From Marinoscillum furvescens DSM 4134 (GTDB lineage: Bacteria; Bacteroidota; Bacteroidia; Cytophagales; Cyclobacteriaceae): a stretch of DNA of 64,000 nt. The stretch lies in contig NZ_QREG01000021.1 of the NCBI RefSeq assembly GCF_003386095.1, positions 62,001-126,000 of the forward strand. The letters run 5' to 3'. The notes under the pieces are model-generated. The model saw nothing but the letters and a program-made list of their open reading frames with translations. It searched no databases and had not been told where the DNA came from. Made by a program: the position numbers and the translations under genes. Below, one piece after another: positions 1 to 8,992 of this stretch; positions within the stretch are counted from its first letter, which is position 1; each line of letters begins with the position of its first letter.

Positions 1-290
1 GTTATGGCGTACCTAAATACGAAAGCGAAGTACCTGGTGCTTTTACCGTTTATCCTAATCCCTTCAAAGACAACATGATTTTTGTAGAGTTTGGTAATGT
101 GGAAATCAAAGGCAGACTCACAATAGATCTTCAGGATACAAAAGGAAATAAAATATTTTCTACTAAACTAAGCGCTCGCGATAGGCTAGACAGGATTGAA
201 ATAGAAGTGAAACCCTCCGAAAATGGAACGTATTTCTTAACCTTGCACTCCAGAGGATTTAAGAAAACTGTAAAACTGATAAAGATTTAG
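1..290 (+). CDS. C-terminal end of a T9SS-secreted protein (partial)
   Basis: The reading frame is open from the window edge (first full codon at base 3) to the TAG at 288-290, so only about 95 C-terminal residues are present. The segment YPNPF followed by about 75 residues rich in beta-strand pattern, ending in a basic KLIKI tail, is the usual shape of a type A T9SS C-terminal sorting domain. This domain directs proteins across the outer membrane of Bacteroidota through the type IX secretion system and is then removed. The catalytic or binding part of the protein lies before the window and cannot be judged. The stop codon is one base before the rpe start, so the two genes are probably co-transcribed. 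Confidence 0.8.
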   Translation, partial: YGVPKYESEVPGAFTVYPNPFKDNMIFVEFGNVEIKGRLTIDLQDTKGNKIFSTKLSARDRLDRIEIEVKPSENGTYFLTLHSRGFKKTVKLIKI

Positions 291-291
291 C

Positions 292-945
292 ATGAAGGAG
301 TGTTTGGTTTCCCCATCTATGTTGGCAGCTGATTTTGCGAACATTCAGCGTGATGTAGAAATGCTCAATAGCAGTGAAGCTGACTACATTCATATTGATA
401 TTATGGATGGTGTGTTTGTTCCAAATATTTCATTTGGATTTCCAGTGACAGAGGCAATAGCTCGTCACGCAAAAAAGCCCTTGGATTTTCACCTGATGGT
501 AAAGGATGCTACTCCATACCTAGAAGCTTGTCGCGACAGTGGCGCTGAGATCATTACAGTACACTACGAGGCTTGTACTCATTTGCATCGTACCATTATG
601 GCTATTCATGAACTTGGTGCTAAAGCTGGAGTAGCCTTGAACCCGCATACCCCTGTAGCCGTGCTAGAGGAAATTATCGATCATATCGATTTGGCACTTA
701 TTATGAGTGTAAACCCTGGCTTTGGAGGTCAGAAATTTATCCCTCATACGTTTGCTAAAGTTGAAAAACTGGCCGCTATGGCGGAAAAGACCAACCCGGA
801 CCTACTTATAGAAATAGATGGAGGAGTAACCAGTGAAAACGCCAGGGAATTGGTGCAAAAAGGTGCGAATATGCTGGTTGCGGGAAGTTTTGTTTTTAAA
901 TCCGAAAACCCTCAGGATACTATTCACTCACTCAAGCGCGTTTAG
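292..945 (+). CDS. rpe: Ribulose-phosphate 3-epimerase
   Basis: This cytoplasmic enzyme interconverts ribulose 5-phosphate and xylulose 5-phosphate in the pentose phosphate pathway. At 217 residues it has the normal family length. The TIM-barrel motifs are all visible: SPSMLAADF at the N-terminus, HIDIMDG with metal ligand His34 and catalytic Asp36, DFHLMV with His67, NPGFGGQ at 141-147, and EIDGGV with catalytic Asp176 followed by the phosphate-binding AGSFVF. The ATG is one base after the preceding stop and no better start exists. The TonB-dependent receptor gene begins only 8 bases downstream, although no functional link to it is obvious. Confidence 0.97.
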   Translation: MKECLVSPSMLAADFANIQRDVEMLNSSEADYIHIDIMDGVFVPNISFGFPVTEAIARHAKKPLDFHLMVKDATPYLEACRDSGAEIITVHYEACTHLHRTIMAIHELGAKAGVALNPHTPVAVLEEIIDHIDLALIMSVNPGFGGQKFIPHTFAKVEKLAAMAEKTNPDLLIEIDGGVTSENARELVQKGANMLVAGSFVFKSENPQDTIHSLKRV

Positions 946-953
946 TAACCTAA

Positions 954-3329
954 ATGAAGCTCCAACCAACCCTATTTTTTCTCTTTCTTTTAAATACCTG
1001 GCTGCTGAGTGCCCAGAGCACACTGGTGACTGGAGTGGTGAGCGATGAATCAGGTATAGAAATACCAGGAGTGTCAGTTACCATAGAAGGTACCTCCAAA
1101 GGCACAGTTACGAACGTAGAGGGGCAGTTTGAGTTAGAGGTTCCCGTGAAGCAGAATGTGACGCTTGTTTTTACACACATTCAGTACATACCGCAGCGAT
1201 TGACACAAGCTTTTGATGAGGAAACTCCTCTCTCGATAGTCCTGAAAGAGCAAACAACTCAACTTCAGGATGTTCAGATAAAAGATGATCGATTAGGAGA
1301 TCTGGATGAGGTGGTGAATTTTCAAAAAGTAGATGCCAAATCAGCCAAAGCGCTCCCTTCTACATTTGGAGACTTTAATAAAGTGCTGGTCACGCTACCA
1401 GGGGTTTCTAGCAACAATGAACTGAGCTCTGCATACAGTGTGCGTGGAGGTAACTTTGATGAAAACCTCGTATATGTAAACGACATCCCGGTTTATCGCC
1501 CATTTTTGGCCAATGCCGGCCGGCAGGAAGGGTTGAGCTTCGTAAACCCTGATATGGTTCAGGATATTGAATTTTACGCAGGGGGATGGGAGCCCAAGTA
1601 TGGAGACAAACTCTCCAGTAGCTTAAATATCGAATACAAAGAGCCTGACAGTCTGGAAGGGGCAGTGACAGTGGGACTGCTGGGAGGAACTGCCTACACT
1701 GGTGGACACTCCGATAGGTTGTCCTACCTAATAGGCGCTCGTCACAGAGATTCCAGGTATTTGCTGGGTACACTGGAGACACAGGGGCAGTACTTTCCTA
1801 CCTACACCGATATTCAGTCTATGCTTACCTTCGACTTATCTAAAAAGGGAGCACAGTATATCAACAAAACGAAGCTCAATGTACTGCTAAGCTACGGTCG
1901 AAACAGGTACGTGAGCATCCCCGAGTCACAAACCACAGATTTTGGATCTGTTCAAGCTAACTTCCGCCTCAATACCTACTTTGAAGGCCGCGAAATCATG
2001 CGTTATGATACGTATCAGAGTGGTTTGCGGCTTACCCATCGTTTTACCGAAAGGCTTCGGGCACATTTTATTGGCTCGGCCATGTATACAAGCGAAACGG
2101 AGCAATACGATGTGGAAGGAGCCTACTTTCTCTGTGATGTAAATAAAGACCCAAATACCAGCAGCTTTGACCAATGTGTGATTGTTCGTGGTGCTGGCAC
2201 CAACTATGATTATGGCAGAAACAGCCTGGATGCGCAGCTCTACACTGCCGAAAACAGATGGGAGTATTTGTTAAACGTAAACCACGTCCTGGAGGCTGGT
2301 GCCGGGGTGACTATTCAGCAGATGAACGATCAAATCAATGAATATGAATACATTGACTCTGCTGACTATGTAAACCTCCAATCATCCATATTCAATGATA
2401 TAAACCTGGGGGCAAGACAGTATTTTGGCTATGTGCAAAACACATTGTTGTGGAAGGATTCCATTCATGCGCTTGCTTCAGGTGTGCGAATGACCTTTTG
2501 GGATTACAATGGTCAGCTCTTGGTCAGTCCTCGAATCAGTTACCGCTGGGCTCCTAAATGGAAAAAGACCACTACCTTCAAGCTGGCCGTAGGACTTTAC
2601 CAGCAACCGCCTTTTTACCGGGAACTTAGAGATAGAGACGGATTGCTTCGCCAAAACGTTTACGCTCAAAAATCCCTTCATTTTATAGGGGGAATGACAC
2701 GCCTTTTTGAAATGTGGGGACGACCATTCCTATTTAGCGCCGATATCTATCATAAGGAGCTTTATGACGTCATACCTTATGACATAGACAATGTAAGGTT
2801 GAGGTATTATCCTACACTGTCTGGGCGCGCCTTTGCGAGGGGTGTTGACTTTAGAGTGCATGGAGAGTTTGTAAAAGGCACACAGTCATGGTTTAGCCTT
2901 GGTCTGTTGCAAACTCAGGAGAAAATTGATGGTGTAGACGATGATTACATCCGCCGGCCTACCGACCAACGTGTGAATCTTGCGGCCTATTTCGAAGATC
3001 ACATGCCAGGAGACCCCTCATTGAGGATATACCTTAATATGGTTTTTGGTTCTGGCTATCCCCTGGGACCGCCCGACCGCCCAGAATTAAGAAACGCATT
3101 TAGTGGAGACGAATATTATCGGGCAGATATTGGGTTGTCTAAGCGATTTGAGTTTAGGTCCAATCAGATGTTTAACAATATCTGGTTGCGAATAGAAGTG
3201 CTCAATGCCCTGGCAGCAGACAATACCCTTTCTTATACATGGATCGAAGATGTGAATGGAGCCCAGTTCGCAGTACCTAATTCTTTGTCGGCAAGGTTTT
3301 TGAATATTAAGTTTACAGCAGAACTTTAG
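954..3329 (+). CDS. TonB-dependent receptor with carboxypeptidase-regulatory-like N-terminus
   Basis: This is an outer-membrane beta-barrel transporter of 791 residues. Residues 1-21 form a signal peptide ending in SAQ. Residues about 22-105 form a carboxypeptidase-regulatory-like (CarbopepD_reg_2) domain, with GVVSDESGIEIPGVSV and the typical GTSKGTVTNVEGQF turn. Residues about 110-230 form the plug domain, which contains LPGVSSNNE, SVRGGNFDENLVYVND and GGWEPKYGDKLSS. The rest is an amphipathic barrel ending in FTAEL with no sorting domain. There is no SusD partner nearby, so this is not a classical SusCD glycan importer. The substrate cannot be told from the sequence. The length is within the range of the smaller SusC-independent receptors of Bacteroidota. 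Confidence 0.9.
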   Translation: MKLQPTLFFLFLLNTWLLSAQSTLVTGVVSDESGIEIPGVSVTIEGTSKGTVTNVEGQFELEVPVKQNVTLVFTHIQYIPQRLTQAFDEETPLSIVLKEQTTQLQDVQIKDDRLGDLDEVVNFQKVDAKSAKALPSTFGDFNKVLVTLPGVSSNNELSSAYSVRGGNFDENLVYVNDIPVYRPFLANAGRQEGLSFVNPDMVQDIEFYAGGWEPKYGDKLSSSLNIEYKEPDSLEGAVTVGLLGGTAYTGGHSDRLSYLIGARHRDSRYLLGTLETQGQYFPTYTDIQSMLTFDLSKKGAQYINKTKLNVLLSYGRNRYVSIPESQTTDFGSVQANFRLNTYFEGREIMRYDTYQSGLRLTHRFTERLRAHFIGSAMYTSETEQYDVEGAYFLCDVNKDPNTSSFDQCVIVRGAGTNYDYGRNSLDAQLYTAENRWEYLLNVNHVLEAGAGVTIQQMNDQINEYEYIDSADYVNLQSSIFNDINLGARQYFGYVQNTLLWKDSIHALASGVRMTFWDYNGQLLVSPRISYRWAPKWKKTTTFKLAVGLYQQPPFYRELRDRDGLLRQNVYAQKSLHFIGGMTRLFEMWGRPFLFSADIYHKELYDVIPYDIDNVRLRYYPTLSGRAFARGVDFRVHGEFVKGTQSWFSLGLLQTQEKIDGVDDDYIRRPTDQRVNLAAYFEDHMPGDPSLRIYLNMVFGSGYPLGPPDRPELRNAFSGDEYYRADIGLSKRFEFRSNQMFNNIWLRIEVLNALAADNTLSYTWIEDVNGAQFAVPNSLSARFLNIKFTAEL

Positions 3330-3384
3330 TCAGGCAATTTTCGTCTGTTTAGGCTGCAGTTTACTGTTTCTAAAAACCTTAAAT

Positions 3385-3972
3385 ATGAAAAATCTAAACA
3401 TCGCTTTACTCACATTTGTAGTAGTTGTACTTTTTAGTTCGTGTACCAGCCGAACAGTCACCAGGGTGAGCCCCAATGAGCAGATAGACCTTAGTGGTCG
3501 CTGGAATGATACCGATTCTAAGTTGGTGGCCGAAGAAATGATTCGTGACGTTCTCAACCGGCCATGGAAAGAGGATTTTGTTCGGGCATATGATCGCAAA
3601 CCGGTGGTGATCGTAGGAATGATCAACAACAAGACTTCAGAGTACATAGAGCCAGAAACATTTATCAAGGATGTAGAGCGTGAGTTTATCAATTCTGGTA
3701 TGGTGCGTGTAGTACAAAATGCCGAGTTTAGAGAAAAACTTCGCGAGGAGCGTGCACAGCAAGGGGAGTTTGCCTCACCAGAGACTCAAGCCAAATGGGG
3801 GCGTGAGTTAGGAGCAGATTTTATGATGTTTGGTGTAATTACCTCTGTGACGGATTCTTATCGCAAAGAGAAAGTGGTAAACTACAAGGTTAATCTCGAG
3901 CTCGCGAATCTGGAGACAAATGAAAAGGTATGGATCGGAGATAAGGAGATTAAAAAGTACATAAAAAATTAA
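3385..3972 (+). CDS. LpoB-like penicillin-binding protein activator lipoprotein
   Basis: This is a predicted lipoprotein of 195 residues. A short hydrophobic signal ends in the lipobox LFSSC, so the mature protein should start at Cys20. The body resembles the LpoB family (PF13036), with VVIVGMINNKTSEYIEPETF, FINSGMVRVV and the segment WGRELGADFMMFGVITS. In Enterobacteria LpoB stimulates the peptidoglycan synthase PBP1B from the outer membrane. The role in Bacteroidota is inferred from homology only. The gene is followed after 14 bases by a COG3014-type lipoprotein gene, and I recall this pairing from other Bacteroidota. A shared cell-envelope role is therefore likely, but no penicillin-binding protein gene is in this window. 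Confidence 0.8.
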   Translation: MKNLNIALLTFVVVVLFSSCTSRTVTRVSPNEQIDLSGRWNDTDSKLVAEEMIRDVLNRPWKEDFVRAYDRKPVVIVGMINNKTSEYIEPETFIKDVEREFINSGMVRVVQNAEFREKLREERAQQGEFASPETQAKWGRELGADFMMFGVITSVTDSYRKEKVVNYKVNLELANLETNEKVWIGDKEIKKYIKN

Positions 3973-3986
3973 TCAAGGGGACTTTC

Positions 3987-5429
3987 GTGAAGTTTCTCAA
4001 GATCAAATACATCGGAGCAGTGCTGCTAGGGGCTGCTCTGTCTTCTTGCGCCACGTATTATCAGATACAATCAGAATTTAACCAAAACTTTGAAAGTGGT
4101 CAGCTGGAACAAGCGGCCAGAGTTTTGGACGAAAATAAACGAGCAGGCAAAAAGAAAGCGCGATTTCTGTACTATGCAGACCAGGGAGTGGTCAATGCCA
4201 TGCTTGGTAACCTGGAAGAAAGTAATAAATGGTTCGAAAAAGCATACCTGTTTGGAGAAGACTACCAGAATAATTATGCAAACGTTGCGGCCTCTTTTCT
4301 GGTCAACCCTAATACGATAGTCTACCCGGGAGAGGACCATGAGCACCTGTTGCTTTTATATTACAAGGCTCTCAATTTTCTGAAACTCAACGATCATGAG
4401 TCGGCTTTAGTGGAGTGCAGACGTCTGATCAATCGGCTCAATGCCCTGAGTGATCGCTATAAGTCAGATAAAAAATACAGGCGTGATGCTTTTGTACACA
4501 ATCTTATGGGGATCATTTTTGAAGCAAGTGGAGATGTGAGTAATGCATTTGTAGCATATCGAAATGCCCACAACATCTATGAGCAGGACTATACCCGGCT
4601 GTTTGGTCTGGAAACTCCTAATCAGCTCAAGCAAGACCTGCTGAGGACCGCATATCTTAATGGGTATGATTCCGATTTAGCGTTTTTTGAGCGAAAATTC
4701 GATTTGACTTATCAGCACAAACCCAACGCTCAGGAGCTGGTGTTTTTCTGGCACAATGGACTTGGCCCCGTGAAAGACGAATGGTCCATAAACTTCACCA
4801 CGGTAGCGAATGGTGACGGTTTTGTGACCTTTACCAACGAAGAATATGGACTGAGTTTTCCATACAATACAGCAAATGCAGAGGGTGGGGGTGATCTCAC
4901 AGATTTACGAGTTTTTCGTGTAGCCTTTCCTAAGTATGTGGAGCGAAAGCCATATTTTGAGAGGGCTGTACTGGAAACACCCGGTAAGCGATTTGCACTT
5001 GAAAAAGCTGAAGACATCAATGCCGTGGCGTTTAAAACACTAGAGGAGCGAATGCTTCAGGAAATGGGCAAAGGCCTGCTGCGTGTCGCATTAAAAAAAT
5101 CCGTGGAAATGGCCATTCGCAATGGTGGAGAAAGTGAAGATGGCGAGGAGCAAACCAAAGAAGAGAAGCAGGAGGAAGCCATGCGTGAAGGGTTGTCATT
5201 CCTGGTAGGCGTAGTAAATGCTGCTACTGAAAAAGCAGACACCAGAAATTGGCAGACTATACCACATAGCATCTACTATACACGCGTACCCCTGAAAACG
5301 GGACGGCAAACTGTGATGCTCAAAACCATTGCGCCATCTGGAGCCACTCAAAAAGAAACATTTTTATTTGATGTGGGACCAGGAGAGACCGTATTTCACA
5401 CCTTTCATTCACTCGAATATCGGCGTTAA
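3987..5429 (+). CDS. COG3014-like lipoprotein with TPR-type repeats
   Basis: This 480-residue protein starts at a GTG preceded by AAGGGG; no ATG upstream in frame fits. The signal ends in the lipobox LSSCA, giving an outer-membrane or periplasmic lipoprotein. Residues about 30-230 contain helical TPR-like repeats (AARVLDENKRAGKKKARFLYY, YYKALNFLKLNDHESALVECRRLI, DAFVHNLMGIIFEASGDVSNAF). The C-terminal half is beta-rich and interrupted at about 365-400 by a charged acidic/lysine-rich linker. It ends in a strand-rich domain with KTGRQTVMLKTIAP. I recognise the overall form as the uncharacterised COG3014 family that accompanies LpoB-like lipoproteins. The biochemical function is unknown, and a structural or scaffold role in the envelope is a guess. 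Confidence 0.75.
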   Translation: MKFLKIKYIGAVLLGAALSSCATYYQIQSEFNQNFESGQLEQAARVLDENKRAGKKKARFLYYADQGVVNAMLGNLEESNKWFEKAYLFGEDYQNNYANVAASFLVNPNTIVYPGEDHEHLLLLYYKALNFLKLNDHESALVECRRLINRLNALSDRYKSDKKYRRDAFVHNLMGIIFEASGDVSNAFVAYRNAHNIYEQDYTRLFGLETPNQLKQDLLRTAYLNGYDSDLAFFERKFDLTYQHKPNAQELVFFWHNGLGPVKDEWSINFTTVANGDGFVTFTNEEYGLSFPYNTANAEGGGDLTDLRVFRVAFPKYVERKPYFERAVLETPGKRFALEKAEDINAVAFKTLEERMLQEMGKGLLRVALKKSVEMAIRNGGESEDGEEQTKEEKQEEAMREGLSFLVGVVNAATEKADTRNWQTIPHSIYYTRVPLKTGRQTVMLKTIAPSGATQKETFLFDVGPGETVFHTFHSLEYRR

Positions 5430-5511
5430 GTCTATTTTTTCTCACTTTTTTGATCAACGTTCATTAAACTTGTTGATTGTAAAAACTTAAAAGACTAAAA
5501 ATACAGTTAAG

Positions 5512-6018
5512 ATGAGAAAATTTTTGGTGATGATCATGCTAGTGAGTGGCGTACTGTCGCTACGTGCACAGGATGAAACTACATTTACCGACGAAGAGCT
5601 ACAGACCTACGCATCTGTTATGGTCTGGGCTGAGCAGGAAAAGGCAGCATTGAGCAGTATCGTTAGTGACTCTGTAGCTATTTGGCTAGAGGAGTCTCCA
5701 CTAGACAATGCCAAGTACAATGAGCTCAGCAAAGCGGACAAAAAAGATGATCTGGCAAGTGTAGAAGCTACGCCTGAGCAAGTGGAGGCGTACAAAGAAG
5801 TAAAAGCGCGAATCGCTGAGAAAACCGCAAACTTCAAAGAAACCTATGTAGGCAAAATCAAAGGAGACATAGGTGCTGGTCTTTACAACAAATTGAAGGC
5901 TGCGCTCAAAAAAGACGAAGAAGTAAAAGAGCGCTATCAAGCTATCTACGAAGAGCTGAAGGCAGAAGCTGCAGCAGAAAATGATGAAGAGGCTGAAGAG
6001 GAATCTCCAGAGCAGTAA
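5512..6018 (+). CDS. Exported helical protein of unknown function
   Basis: This 168-residue protein begins with a signal peptide ending in LRAQ, so it is probably periplasmic. The remainder is almost entirely charged amphipathic helix (for example KEVKARIAEKTANFKETYVGKIKGDIGAG and LYNKLKAALKKDEEVKERY) and ends in a very acidic tail of Glu, Asp and Ala. It resembles in style the DUF4168-type helical periplasmic proteins, but I cannot place it firmly. It follows the LpoB/COG3014 pair by 80 bases. A strong hairpin terminator comes directly after it, so it may be the last gene of that group or a separate unit. The upstream TAAACTTG is a partial match to the Bacteroidetes -7 element. Confidence 0.7.
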   Translation: MRKFLVMIMLVSGVLSLRAQDETTFTDEELQTYASVMVWAEQEKAALSSIVSDSVAIWLEESPLDNAKYNELSKADKKDDLASVEATPEQVEAYKEVKARIAEKTANFKETYVGKIKGDIGAGLYNKLKAALKKDEEVKERYQAIYEELKAEAAAENDEEAEEESPEQ

Positions 6019-6044
6019 GCAGCATCAATACAATGAATTTCTAA

Positions 6045-6075
6045 GAAAAAGGGGCGATTTTATTGCCCCTTTTTC
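6045..6075 (+). terminator. Rho-independent terminator after the 168-residue protein gene
   Basis: The sequence AAAAAGGGGC (6046-6055) pairs perfectly with GCCCCTTTTT (6065-6074) across a nine-base loop. The T run follows the GC-rich stem on the plus strand, as expected for an intrinsic terminator. The A run on the other arm would also allow it to work in the reverse direction. Confidence 0.85.
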
Positions 6076-6131
6076 GTTACATTGAGATTTTTATTAATTT
6101 CAATAGCACTAACCTTTTTTCATAGAATTTC

Positions 6132-6752
6132 ATGTTTACTGAATACGAGATCGAAACCATGGTGGCCATACCGGAGGTACTTACGGCTACCCAAGCCCTC
6201 AAAAAAGACTTTTGTAAAAACGAAGCTCCCTACCTGGAAATCAGTGATCATGACTTTTTCTCACTCGTGATGATGGCACCTACAGTAGGAATTGCACTGG
6301 CTGATGGGAGTGTGAGCTTGTTTGAGGAGCTTGCGCTAAATAAGAAAGCTAGAAAACTATCCAAAGGTGGGTACTTTATGAAAAAAGATCCCGTGGTGTA
6401 TGCCATGAAGTTTTTGCTGAAGAAGTATGATATCTGGCATGAGAAGTTTTTTCATGTATTGAAAGTGGCCATGCGAGCCTCATTTGATATGGATGGTATG
6501 GAAAAAGAGAAATTTCATCCGGATACAGAAATAGCGCCAGAAGTTTACAAACGTGCCGTGTTAAGCACACCATACATTCTCATTCGTTTTATTGCCTCAT
6601 TTTTTCTGGAAAATGACGAGGAAATCATTAGCACCAATCGCCATATGAGGCGCAATGAATACTTACGACTGTTAAAGATCGGGGAGCAACTAGACCTTCA
6701 CAAACTACCAATCTTTCACATGTTTTGTAAAACCTTCGATCAGAAAGCCTAA
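6132..6752 (+). CDS. Unknown cytoplasmic protein, 206 residues
   Basis: I do not recognise this family. The product has no signal peptide or clear transmembrane helix. It is helix-rich and carries no obvious catalytic signature. Visible segments include MVAIPEVLTATQALKKDFC near the N-terminus, a glycine/alanine patch MMAPTVGIALADGSVSLFEEL at about 55-75, a basic patch NKKARKLSKGGYFMKKDP at about 76-95, and a repeated hydrophobic/charged helix pattern to the end. The GIALADGSVSLFEELALN segment recalls TerB/DUF533-like helical proteins, which have an acidic IALADG-type helix, but the match is weak. The gene stands alone between a terminator and an FKBP-type lipoprotein gene 64 bases downstream. 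Confidence 0.75.
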   Translation: MFTEYEIETMVAIPEVLTATQALKKDFCKNEAPYLEISDHDFFSLVMMAPTVGIALADGSVSLFEELALNKKARKLSKGGYFMKKDPVVYAMKFLLKKYDIWHEKFFHVLKVAMRASFDMDGMEKEKFHPDTEIAPEVYKRAVLSTPYILIRFIASFFLENDEEIISTNRHMRRNEYLRLLKIGEQLDLHKLPIFHMFCKTFDQKA

Positions 6753-6816
6753 TTTCGCATATATTATATTTTAGAATTCTGGCGTTAATCTCAGAACGGA
6801 TAGTCTGAGGCAATTC

Positions 6817-7803
6817 ATGAGGGGGATTATTACATCATTTTTAAGTGTGCTCATAGTGAGCGTGATTTGGTCATGCAAGGAGGACTCGTCTGAGCTCACC
6901 AGAGAGGATGAGGAAAGATCCATCATCAGTGCCTATCTAGACTCTATGGACCTGGCCGACATTGCAGCTGAGGACACGTCAGGAATTTACGCTTATCCGA
7001 TTATCAGCAATCCATCAGGAAAATCACAAAATGAAGGCAATGTGCTTTCGATATTCTACAAGATATCGGTGCTGGGCGGTCAAACGATTGATGTTTATGA
7101 TTCGCTGGATGGCGATACCATTGTAGTCAAGCAAGGTGCAGGAGCCATTTACCCTGTAGGGATTGATCGGGCGCTGGCTTATCTGCAGGAGGGCGAAACA
7201 TGGGGATTTGTTTTGCCATCACATCTCGCATATGGCTCCTATAGTTATTCTACACTGATACCTGAGCATTCAATTATTTTGGCAGAGCTTTCACTCCTAA
7301 AGATTAGAAGTGAATCACAAGTGCTGGATGATGAATTGCAGGCCATCAATAGGTATGTAGAAGATCAGGAGTTGAGAGATACCGTATCAAACCCATACAA
7401 TCAACCGGAGTTTTTGCCGAATGGAATGGTATATAAGCGATTATCACCTGGGTCAGGACCTTATCCTTCACAGGATAGTACAGTTTCCATTACATACGAA
7501 TCCAATTACCTCAATGGGGTAGTGGTGCATCGTGCACCGGCCGCAGCACCATTTGAATTTGTCATTGGTGGAGCGCAGGTGATTTCCGGACTGGAGTCTG
7601 GTGTATTGAAGATGCAGCAGGGAGAAGAGGCTTTGCTGATCATCCCTTCTTATCTGGCCTACCGGGAAAGTGCGCAGGTCATCCCTCCATTTCCTGAGAT
7701 TTATGAAGATCTCGTGGAGTTGGAAGTAGTGCCGGCCTATAGTTCCAGGATAGCACCTTATAGACCGTTGGTTTTCGAAATTGATCTGATAAATGTCAAT
7801 TGA
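6817..7803 (+). CDS. Lipoprotein with two FKBP-type peptidyl-prolyl isomerase domains
   Basis: This is a 328-residue predicted lipoprotein: the signal ends at WSC, giving a mature Cys20. Two FKBP-like domains follow. The first (about 65-165) contains YPVGIDRALAYLQEGETWGFVLPSHLAYGSY. The second (about 200-328) contains VSITYESNYLNGVVVHR, FVIGGAQVISGLESGVLKMQQGEEALLIIPSYLAYRE. This arrangement is common in Bacteroidota, where such proteins assist folding of exported proteins. GldI of gliding bacteria is one such lipoprotein, but I cannot say this is GldI. Several residues that line the FKBP active site appear replaced, mainly in the first domain, so that copy may be a non-catalytic chaperone domain. 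Confidence 0.85.
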   Translation: MRGIITSFLSVLIVSVIWSCKEDSSELTREDEERSIISAYLDSMDLADIAAEDTSGIYAYPIISNPSGKSQNEGNVLSIFYKISVLGGQTIDVYDSLDGDTIVVKQGAGAIYPVGIDRALAYLQEGETWGFVLPSHLAYGSYSYSTLIPEHSIILAELSLLKIRSESQVLDDELQAINRYVEDQELRDTVSNPYNQPEFLPNGMVYKRLSPGSGPYPSQDSTVSITYESNYLNGVVVHRAPAAAPFEFVIGGAQVISGLESGVLKMQQGEEALLIIPSYLAYRESAQVIPPFPEIYEDLVELEVVPAYSSRIAPYRPLVFEIDLINVN

Positions 7804-7843
7804 TGCAAATTATCCGTATTTTTAGCGTTCAAACAGGACTGTA

Positions 7844-8923
7844 TTGAGACTTATTCTCATCGTCATATCGTTTCTCTGTGTCACCGCCACCTGGGCACAG
7901 TCTCAGGATATTTATGCTAAATACAATATCTACAGAAACCCTATCCGGGTATTTCTAAACAAATTCAATTGGACGGTAACATCAGGCTACGGAGCTACCG
8001 CATACCAGCATGATCTTGCTGGGTTTTACTTTTTTCAGGACAATGATGGTCAATACATTCTGGATAAGTCCAACGAGTTAAGCACCATTTTTCAGGGGTA
8101 TGCTCACTGGATGAGTGATCCAGTTTCTGGTGAAGAGGTGAGTCTGGAAAACCCGTTTGAAGTGCCCTATGACTATCTGGAGCGTCCGGTTAATAACCCA
8201 GAACTAAGAAGTTCGCGGTATTTGGCAGATGCCGACACCATGGGGTTAGGTTTTTCGTCAATAGCCAATACAGTGCCCGTGATGGTTTCATTACACTTCA
8301 ATATCAAGAAATTTCGCGTAGGGGGCGGGTTTCAGTACGAACGGCACTATATGCGTCCACTTGCTCCCTCTACTGATGAAAGCCAGATTCGCTCATATGA
8401 GCCGGCATTTGATAAAACCAGCTATACAAAGTTTTTCGGAACGGTTGGATATCAGTTTTATGAGTTCTGGGATTACACCTTTGTAGGCGAGGTGCAGTTG
8501 GGTAGAGCCAAAGCAGGTAAAGAGATCAATACTTCAGCAATTGGTATCGGACAAAATTTCTACACCAATTTAGGCGTGAGCATTGAAAGGAGGTTTTCTG
8601 AATACTTCCGTTTGATCATCAAGCCCAGCTTTGATTTCAAAGGCTATGTGATCAATTTGCCAGATGCCTCAAGTGTCAGACATACCAACAATGCGTTCAT
8701 GCTCAACATTGGGGTTAGTATTAATATCCCGGAGATTCCTCGTTCACCAATCAAAAGTGACCATGTCCAGCTTAAGCATGTGATCACAGATCCTTCTACA
8801 GGTAGGCTGATGGAAGTCAGAGGTCAGCCATTTTGGAAAGAACAAAATCCCAAAATAGGGCAAAATCACCGCAGACTATGGCGTTATAAGTTGAAAAACA
8901 GGCGAAAAATATCGCCTTATTAA
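7844..8923 (+). CDS. Predicted outer-membrane beta-barrel protein, unknown function
   Basis: This 359-residue protein starts at TTG (7844), since no in-frame ATG precedes the signal peptide. The signal ends in TWAQ. The mature part has alternating hydrophobic and polar strands with many Tyr, Phe and Gly residues, such as FRVGGGFQYERHYMRPL, FFGTVGYQFYEFWDYTFVGEVQLG and LRLIIKPSFDF-like segments. This is consistent with a small outer-membrane beta barrel. The C-terminal about 60 residues are basic and probably periplasmic (KLKNRRKISPY end). No family name comes to mind. It lies 40 bases after the FKBP lipoprotein gene and probably shares its transcript. Confidence 0.7.
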   Translation: MRLILIVISFLCVTATWAQSQDIYAKYNIYRNPIRVFLNKFNWTVTSGYGATAYQHDLAGFYFFQDNDGQYILDKSNELSTIFQGYAHWMSDPVSGEEVSLENPFEVPYDYLERPVNNPELRSSRYLADADTMGLGFSSIANTVPVMVSLHFNIKKFRVGGGFQYERHYMRPLAPSTDESQIRSYEPAFDKTSYTKFFGTVGYQFYEFWDYTFVGEVQLGRAKAGKEINTSAIGIGQNFYTNLGVSIERRFSEYFRLIIKPSFDFKGYVINLPDASSVRHTNNAFMLNIGVSINIPEIPRSPIKSDHVQLKHVITDPSTGRLMEVRGQPFWKEQNPKIGQNHRRLWRYKLKNRRKISPY

Positions 8924-8992
8924 TTTCCTTATTTAGCATAAAAAAAATGCTTAAATTGCGACTTGTTTTTAGGTAAACTTTAAAGATTTTTC

